From assembly GCA_000727475.1 (NCBI GenBank), contig KL647289.1, forward strand, positions 7,616,629 through 7,680,628: a stretch of 64,000 nucleotides of DNA, written 5' to 3'. Source of the DNA: Sarcocystis neurona (lineage: Eukaryota; Apicomplexa; Conoidasida; Eucoccidiorida; Sarcocystidae). The notes beneath the pieces are model-generated. The model worked only from the letters and a program-made list of their open reading frames with translations. It made no database searches and had not been told where the DNA came from. Positions 61,067-64,000 of the stretch are shown piece by piece. A program made the position numbers and the translations under genes. The stretch's first letter is position 1; every line of letters begins with the position of its first letter.

Positions 61067-64000
61067 ATGTTCAATCAGCCGCAAGTGGTAACTGAGAACG
61101 GCGCAGGCGGCGAGACAGCTACTAACGGTCCCTCAGCCAGAGCAGGGGAAGCTGCTGCTGCTGCTGCACCGGCTGCGCAGAGCGGCGTAGCTTCCAAGTG
61201 GAATCCGTCCAATTCCTCAACAGCACAAATGGAAGGGACTTCAGATTCAGTGGCGATGCCGCCACCTCGCGCCGCGTGCATGGGTGAAGCTGGACAACCT
61301 GCCACGTGTGGCGATGGCGTCGCAGCGGCACCAGCTGCTGAAATACCAACGAAAGGAGAGAGCGAGGAAGTGCCTGCGAGTCCGGCAGCTGCTGCCGCTT
61401 CGGCTGCTGAACCAAAGGGGGACAGTTCAACGCCTGCTTCAACTTGGGACAGTGCGGCGCCACAGCTACAGCAGCTGCAACTGCAACAGCAGCAACAGAG
61501 CCTTTCGCAGCCGCAGGCGCTTAGGAAGGCGGGCGATGAGGGGGGCACCAACACCACCGTCAATAACGGCGGTGGCGGAACCGGAGCTCCGTCTGCTACC
61601 CCCTCACATTCCGCTCAGTCGTCTTCTCCTGCAGCCGGCGGTAGGGACCACGCTAAACTTCATAGACTGTAACGTGTACACATCGGTGGCCACGTAGGAT
61701 TTATGTCATGCGTTCTTTATGTGTCTGTATGTATGGACATGTGAACACGTGAACTTGTTTGTGCGCGACGTGGATACGATGGCGCCGTGTCTGGACAATT
61801 TCCTGTGTACGTACACTACATGCCGCACACGGGCGCGCCGTCCTCCAGAGGGGAAAGCTTCGCTTTTGCATAGATAGGAGGTGTACACACGCGGACGGGT
61901 GTAGTCGTGCCCGAAAACAAGATGTGCACACAGAGGCTTCTCCGACGCATGCGATGTATTTTCACCGGAAGAGCGGGCACGTGGTTTCGTTGCTAGTGGT
62001 GAGCGAGTGACAGTGAAGCCCGGGAATGCCGAGCCAGCCGTACGCGTTTGTGCATGGTTCTTGTCTTTATCTCTCTCTCTCTAAGTCGAGACGGGCAAGC
62101 AACTACATGATTGACCCCGGAGGTCCGTAGCTTCGTTTGTGCACAAATTTTTGAAGACGCCCCTGGCTCGAGGACGCAGAGTCCCCGCACACGCGTGTCT
62201 GTACGTCTACGTCCGTACTCACAAGGCAGATGGATTCGTAGACGTATGATCGAACAGTGTTGCTGCGCGTAGACGTGCCCATCGTCGCAGAACGCGCGGC
62301 CCTTCCGCAAGGCGCTTGTCTGCTTCCAACGGCCTCCGGGGAAAGAATGTGTGACAGAAGCACGCCTGTGTGTGTGACCCAGTGCATTGTGGGATCCGAA
62401 CTCTTAATCGGAAATGGAGGCCTTCGCACGTTTTAAAGCGAAGCGTTAGGCAGATTGTGTTGTTTTCTGCGGGTCAAGCGCCTGCTGTGAAGAGTTGTGC
62501 TGTGACCGGTGTCTCATCCAGTGTCTGTACCGCTGAAGACTGCTGTACACAAACCGGGAAACAACTCGCGCAGAAGTCTAACACACGAGATCTGCGGTGG
62601 TGAGTGTTGAAGAAATTGGCACAGGTGTGCTCCACGCGAAAGACCGCGGTTAGTGGCGGGTGTGGACAGCCGCACACACAAGCGAGTGCATGCATTTAGC
62701 GTAACCGGGCTGGAAACGCTTCGCTGATTGCCTCCATGTATATTCTGCATGTCAGCGGAGCGATTTCGTTGTCACCTCAGGACGCAGTATATGCACGTGC
62801 TCGGTGAACACTATTCAGTTGCCGCATAGTCGTTTCCTTGTGCATAGTCGAACGAGGCTGCTTAGACGTCCTGCGTGAATGCTTCCCGTGACGGAAAAAC
62901 GTGGGGAACTGCCTCTGTGGATGACGAGAGGGTCTGTTTGCGTGTCTCGTCTTTAGATAGGCGGTGAGAGTCCGTTAACGGGGAGAGAAAGCGCAGCAGA
63001 GTGGTGCGTGTGTGTCTGCGTGGCACGCTATGGAACAGAAACAGCATTGGGCTGGTGTCCTCGCGTTCTCTGGTGATGAGACTCACTCCCCCACAGGAGG
63101 CATCAGTGGCGGTGCTGCTGCATTGTTCTTTCGCTTCGCATGCCTACACTTGGGCCTGCGTTGTACCCGAGGAGACTGCTGCTGTAGCGCTATTATACGT
63201 CGTGTTCGTGCTGCGTTTACCGGGCGGTTTCCCGTGAGAGTGGTTTGCGTCTGCGACTGTTATCATTGCAACACCTTGGCGTCTTTACTCAGAAACCATC
63301 TGGCTGCCGGCTGTGGTGCGTCTGCCGCCGTCTCTGCTGCTAACTTGCACGACGTAATCCCCACGGGGTCTCCTGTTGTGTATTTCATGTTACAACACGC
63401 GAGAAGCTGGCGCTGGTGCACAGTGACCTGCGCCGTGGCAGGTCCGTCCTCCGAGTGAGTCGCCAGAATTCAACGCTTGTAGTCTGACGTAGCCTTTTTT
63501 TTTCGCGGTATACTCCCTAGACGCACTCTGTGTTTGCACACGTGAGTTCACCTCACTGTCGGTAAAATGCGTTGTTCGATTCACAAATTTCTACATGTGT
63601 GTGTGGATATGTGTGTGTGGAAAATCTAGCTAGACGTATGTAGGTGACCGCGTGTGTAGACCTCTGTGTGTGTGTGTGTGCGGGCCGCTGCTTCAGACGG
63701 ACTCCGTGCATTGGAGGAGGAAGTGCGTGGTTTGGATGCGGACTGGGACGAGCTTCAGAAGTTGCATGTAGGCAGTTTTATGGATACCACAGCGGACGCA
63801 TGGCGGCGTGATATCGCCTTTCCACCCCTGTGTTTTTGTATTAGTGTAACACATGCGTGCACGCGGCCGTGCAATTTGCGTCACCAACGCTGCAGCTAGC
63901 AACAACGCAAATACATACGAACAACTAATATGTATGGTACCTACGTGTATTCACATCGTTCTGTGCGCCTCTATTCATATCCTCCGCGCGTGTGCCTGCC
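61067..64000 (+). CDS. Unrecognised Ala/Gln-rich protein, N-terminal exons, 3' partial
   Basis: Exon 1 runs from the first in-frame ATG (61067, MFNQPQVVTENG) to 61640, where GCCGGCG meets a GTAGGG donor in phase 1. Its 191 residues are low-complexity: Ala runs, a LQLQQQQQ block near residues 140-150, and Gly/Asn/Ser/Thr. A later exon, 63697-63767 (acceptor CTTCAG, donor GTAGGC, entered in phase 1), encodes DGLRALEEEVRGLDADWDEL, an amphipathic probable coiled coil. A possible intervening exon begins at 63097 (acceptor CCCCACAG), but its end and frame are unresolved. The gene continues beyond the window. The Ala/Gln-rich N-terminus and coiled coil could suit a nucleoporin or an RNA-binding scaffold, but nothing is diagnostic. 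Confidence 0.45.

Overview
This is nuclear DNA of a coccidian apicomplexan (Eimeriidae/Sarcocystidae-like). The grounds are an oocyst-wall protein gene of the COWP/OWP family, intron-rich genes with introns of about 0.1-4 kb, exons rich in Ala, Gln and Gly tracts, and extensive TG/CA/TA simple repeats. The genus cannot be fixed from this window. No tRNA, rRNA, mobile-element gene or CRISPR array was found. Most open frames here are chance frames, so I built gene models from splice sites, phase closure and family motifs.

Layout. (1) 3-3581 (+): 3' part of a Cys-module oocyst wall protein, three exons. (2) 3582-6078: intergenic, with a 90-94 bp tandem array whose units form hairpins, interrupted by a 364-N gap. 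(3) 6079-15247 (-): a clamp-loader subunit (human RFC2 / yeast Rfc4 type) in seven exons, one intron being GC-AG. (4) 15248-25003: a 9.7 kb stretch between divergent genes with no gene I can support. (5) 25004-37806 (+): a LUC7-like U1 snRNP splicing factor in nine exons, with a 16-nt first exon, a 3.9 kb first intron, a probable 9-nt microexon and a long Gly/Arg/Asp/Glu-rich tail. (6) 37807-40704: spacer with a 130-bp duplication. (7) 40705-49230 (+): a seven-exon gene that I read as a highly divergent Rad21/Rec8-type kleisin. Its two end domains resemble kleisin ends and every exon junction closes in phase. (8) 50691-56390 (-): a 1,899-residue single-exon protein with Myb/SANT repeats arranged as in TTF-I/Reb1, and basic Lys/Arg runs. 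(9) 59161-60813 (-): a small unrecognised multi-exon gene. (10) 61067 to beyond the window (+): an Ala/Gln-rich unrecognised gene.

The genes are not an operon or an obvious functional cluster. They are a wall structural protein, replication (RFC), splicing (LUC7), chromosome cohesion (putative kleisin) and a nuclear Myb factor. OWP and RFC are convergent, RFC and LUC7 divergent, LUC7 and the kleisin run in the same direction, the kleisin and Myb genes converge, and the last two genes diverge across about 250 bp. The most interesting items are the divergent kleisin, the LUC7 microexon, the matching intron positions inside the wall-protein Cys modules, and the hairpin satellite.
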